Below, piece by piece: positions 61,900 to 64,000 of a stretch of 64,000 nt of DNA. The position numbers and the translations under genes were made by a program. The notes under the pieces are model-generated. The model worked only from the letters and a program-made list of their open reading frames with translations. It was not told the DNA's origin and did not search any database. How positions within the stretch are numbered: position 1 is the stretch's first letter; the number at the start of each line of letters is the position of its first letter. This stretch comes from Planctomycetota bacterium (GTDB lineage: Bacteria > Planctomycetota > JAJSAM01 > JAJVHW01), in assembly GCA_021776825.1 (NCBI GenBank), contig JAJFFG010000050.1:186001-250000 (forward strand), written 5' to 3'.

Positions 61900-62407
61900 G
61901 AGCGGGGCGGCGCAGGTAGCCGGGTTCCCCGCCGCGGAGGACGCGCTGGCTTCGGTAGCGCACTCGACGTGGGCGGGTGTGCCGTTCGTCTCGCTGGCTC
62001 CGGAGACTCCTTTCCACGAGATCGTGGCTCCGATCCGCGACCGGGTCGACGGACTCTCCGTCCTCGGTGGAGCGCTGGACCGCGGCGGTATCTGTACGTA
62101 CGAGGTCGCTGCGCACTGGTCGCTCTACGTCGAGAACTACCCATGGGGCGTCTCGCTGAACGTCGTCACGCCGCTTGCACCGGATCGCACCCGCGTGACG
62201 TTCACGCCCTTCGTCGCGATCCCTGAACTGCGTGACAGCGGGGCCGGGGCCGGGCTCGATCTGGTGGAGGCTCAGGACGAGCGCATCGTCGAGCAGGTGC
62301 AGCGCGGAGTGGTCTCCCGACTGGCTCGCCAGGGGCGACTGGTCCCGGGCGCCGAAAAGGGAATCGAATCGTTCCGCGAAGTCCTTCGGGCCTCACTCCG
62401 CGTCTGA
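61900..62407 (+). pseudogene. Degenerate Rieske-type oxygenase alpha-subunit
   Basis: The frame ending at 62407 reads, from about 61905, 'QVAGFPAAEDALASVAHSTW', 'PFVSLAPETPFHEIVAPIRD', 'YEVAAHWSLYVENY' and 'PWGVSLNVVTPLAPDRTRVTF', in the order found in Rieske/ring-hydroxylating oxygenases. The Rieske 2Fe-2S N-terminus is missing. The jump from 'LYVENY' straight to 'PWGVSLNV' deletes the segment that carries the two His ligands of the catalytic iron. It thus cannot be active. The surviving frame has no stops, so the loss seems recent or the product is retained. The 5' end runs into the promoter region of the MoxR gene. Confidence 0.6.
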
Positions 62408-62449
62408 GCCCCTCGCCGCTATCCTTCCGGGCCCGACAGCGGGAACACC

Positions 62450-64000
62450 ATGCCCCTACCCGCACAGTTGGTCGCCATGTTCCCGCGCGCTGCGCGCAAG
62501 AGTGCGAGGACCCTCGTCTCCGCCGGCGCCGTCGCGGTCTGGCGTATGACCGAGGCGACCGTCGAGGCGACCGTCCACGACGACGGCAGTCACGAGGCGA
62601 GTGCGGATCTCGAGCAGAGTGACTCACCCCAACTTGCGTGCTCGTGCGGCGACTTCGAGCGTTGGGGACCGTGCCGCCACATCTGGGCGACGTTGGTCGA
62701 GGCGGATCGGCGTGGCCTGCCTGTGCTTCGGGCGCGTGATGGCGAGGCTCGCAGCCGGTCGCGACGCCCGGATGACTGGGAGGAACGCCTCCGATCGCTG
62801 CGGGACGACTTCGACGAGAACGCGGGCGAGGCGGCTCGCCGGCCGGCCGTACGCCTCCGGCAGGACGTCGAGGTCCTGTACGTCGTTGACGTGCCGCGCG
62901 CGCGTCGCACCGGGTCGCTCGCGCTGAACGTCTACGTGCGGCGGAGACTGAAGAGCGGTCGGTGGGGCACGATGCGCAGTTTCGCGGCTGCCGTTGACGA
63001 GGGGTTCTCCCTGACGGACGGGCATGACCGGGTCGCGTACGCGTCTCTGTGCGGCGGTGCCGCTGGGGTGACGTGGCCCGAGGCGTTCGTCCTGCCTCGC
63101 GAGAGCGCTGCGCTGGCGCTTCCGCTGCTCTGCGCCACCGGTCGCCTCTACCTCGACGAGCCGGGGAGCACCGGCGCGGAGCCGCTGCACCTCGACGCCG
63201 AGAGCGACTGGACGTTCGGGCTCGCGGCCGAGCGCGGTGAGGACCGTCGCACGACGCTGCGTGGCGTGCTCTCCCGCGCGGACGAGCGCTTGGCCCTCGA
63301 GGACGCCGCGCTCGTCGTTCCCGACGGATGGGTGGTGGTGGGTAGCGCCGTCGGCGCGGTCGACACCGGCGGGCTAGAACCGGCGCTGCGCGCGCTGCTC
63401 GTCGAGGGGCCACTGACGTTCCCGACCGACGAGGAGGCGGCGGCGTTGGAACTGCTGCTGGAGTTGCCCGTCGTTCCGCGCATCGATGGGCTCGACCCCG
63501 GCCTCGAGGAACTCATCGTTCCCGAGCCGGTACTGGTGGCTCGTACTGAGATCGATGGAGCGGGGCTCGTCGCTTGCGCGCTGTCGTTCCGCTACGGCGG
63601 CGCGAGCGTGTCACTCCGCACTCGCGCTGCGGTCCTGCTCGACGGCGAGGGGCGGCGACGTATCCCCCGCGATCGAGTTCGCGAGGATGCCGCCCTCACC
63701 GAGCTGTTGGCGCCTCCCGGCGCCACGCCCGCACCCCCAGGTGACGAGTCCGATGTCCTCGTCCCGGCCACGGCGCTGCGCGGGATCGTCCCGCGACTGC
63801 TCGCCTCGGGCTGGCAGGTCGAGATCGCGGGCAAGATGCATCGTCAGCCAGGTCGCTTCCGCGGCACGGTGGCGTCCGGCATCGACTGGTTCGGGCTCGA
63901 TGGATCGCTGGAGTTCGACGGCGAATCGGCCCCCCTGCCCGACGTCCTGAAGGCGCTGCGCTCCGGTCAGACCTCGGTGGTCCTCGCCGACGGGTCGGTC
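62450..64000 (+). CDS. SWIM zinc-finger/SNF2-type helicase N-terminal part (partial)
   Basis: ATG at 62450 (GGGAA upstream) opens a frame of 517 codons that continues past the window. Residues 64-77 form a SWIM zinc finger (C64-x-C66...C75-x-H77 in 'CSCGDFERWGPCRHIWA'). The following 430 residues resemble the N-terminal region of large bacterial SNF2/DEAD-like helicases ('WEERLRSLRDDFD', 'LPVVPRIDGLDPGLEEL', 'ASGWQVEIAGKMHRQPGRF'). The helicase motor would lie beyond 64000. Such proteins act in transcription or chromosome remodelling, and are often of unknown role in bacteria. The SWIM call is firm; the helicase part is inferred. Confidence 0.72.
   Translation, partial: MPLPAQLVAMFPRAARKSARTLVSAGAVAVWRMTEATVEATVHDDGSHEASADLEQSDSPQLACSCGDFERWGPCRHIWATLVEADRRGLPVLRARDGEARSRSRRPDDWEERLRSLRDDFDENAGEAARRPAVRLRQDVEVLYVVDVPRARRTGSLALNVYVRRRLKSGRWGTMRSFAAAVDEGFSLTDGHDRVAYASLCGGAAGVTWPEAFVLPRESAALALPLLCATGRLYLDEPGSTGAEPLHLDAESDWTFGLAAERGEDRRTTLRGVLSRADERLALEDAALVVPDGWVVVGSAVGAVDTGGLEPALRALLVEGPLTFPTDEEAAALELLLELPVVPRIDGLDPGLEELIVPEPVLVARTEIDGAGLVACALSFRYGGASVSLRTRAAVLLDGEGRRRIPRDRVREDAALTELLAPPGATPAPPGDESDVLVPATALRGIVPRLLASGWQVEIAGKMHRQPGRFRGTVASGIDWFGLDGSLEFDGESAPLPDVLKALRSGQTSVVLADGSV

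Noticed and set aside
1..64000. CRISPR arrays, rRNA, tRNA genes, replication origin
   Set aside because: No regularly spaced direct repeats, no rRNA-like sequence and no cloverleaf with a recognisable T-arm were found by eye; a tRNAscan or Infernal run would settle the small RNAs.

Overview
The window is about 64 kb of very GC-rich, gene-dense bacterial DNA without rRNA, tRNA or CRISPR. The gene content points to a member of the Planctomycetota. The signs are ECF sigma factors fused to a membrane helix and large exported domains, many carboxypeptidase-regulatory-like, HEAT, TPR, NHL and beta-propeller proteins, formylglycine-enzyme-like (SUMF1) lipoproteins, and a MoxR/DUF58/BatA operon linked to ABC-2 permeases. 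No 16S gene is present, so the phylum is an inference. Many starts are GTG, and genes within operons often overlap by ATGA or GTGA.

Layout: (1) 1-21673, minus strand: thirteen collinear genes that look like one long operon. In order of transcription: a zincin-like metallopeptidase, an NHL protein, an exported GATase-like membrane protein, an ABC ATPase, an ABC-2 permease, a carboxypeptidase-regulatory-like protein, a coiled-coil membrane protein interrupted by an in-frame TGA, a second ABC-2 permease, a vWA/GATase membrane protein, MoxR, DUF58, a BatA-like protein and a beta-propeller protein that runs off the window. A 241-bp inverted-repeat element sits between the ABC ATPase and the first permease. 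(2) 21858-31666, plus strand: HEAT protein, TPR protein, the TldE/TldD pair, a class III nucleotide cyclase and a HEAT-repeat exported protein. (3) 31596-36971: a MATE-like membrane protein, a regulatory-looking gap, a small coiled-coil protein followed by the second copy of the 241-bp element, then trmH, a VF530-type protein and dbpA. (4) 37087-51308: carboxypeptidase-regulatory-like proteins, two sigma-anchor fusions, a FecR-SUMF1 protein, a small secretin-like lipoprotein and a prolyl oligopeptidase. (5) 51514-59650: RNase D, a REP-associated (Y1) transposase, an integrase relic, a third sigma-anchor fusion, a palindromic hairpin and a PEGA-SUMF1 lipoprotein. (6) 59789-64000: a CoxE-like vWA protein with its MoxR ATPase, a decayed Rieske oxygenase and the start of a SWIM/SNF2 helicase.

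Main points of interest. All three sigma-anchor fusion genes carry an internal Shine-Dalgarno sequence exactly 8 nt before an in-frame ATG or GTG placed just ahead of the membrane helix. Each may therefore make two products, the full sigma-anchor protein and a separate membrane/ectodomain protein. Two copies of a 241-bp element with 20-bp terminal inverted repeats sit on CTAG tetramers that form the stop codons of their neighbouring genes. A conserved-looking C-terminal region continues in frame past a TGA codon, with a hairpin 13 nt downstream. Several intergenic gaps hold recognisable gene relics: an acyl-CoA-synthetase-like fragment, an integrase, a Rieske oxygenase and the tail of a carboxypeptidase-regulatory-like protein.
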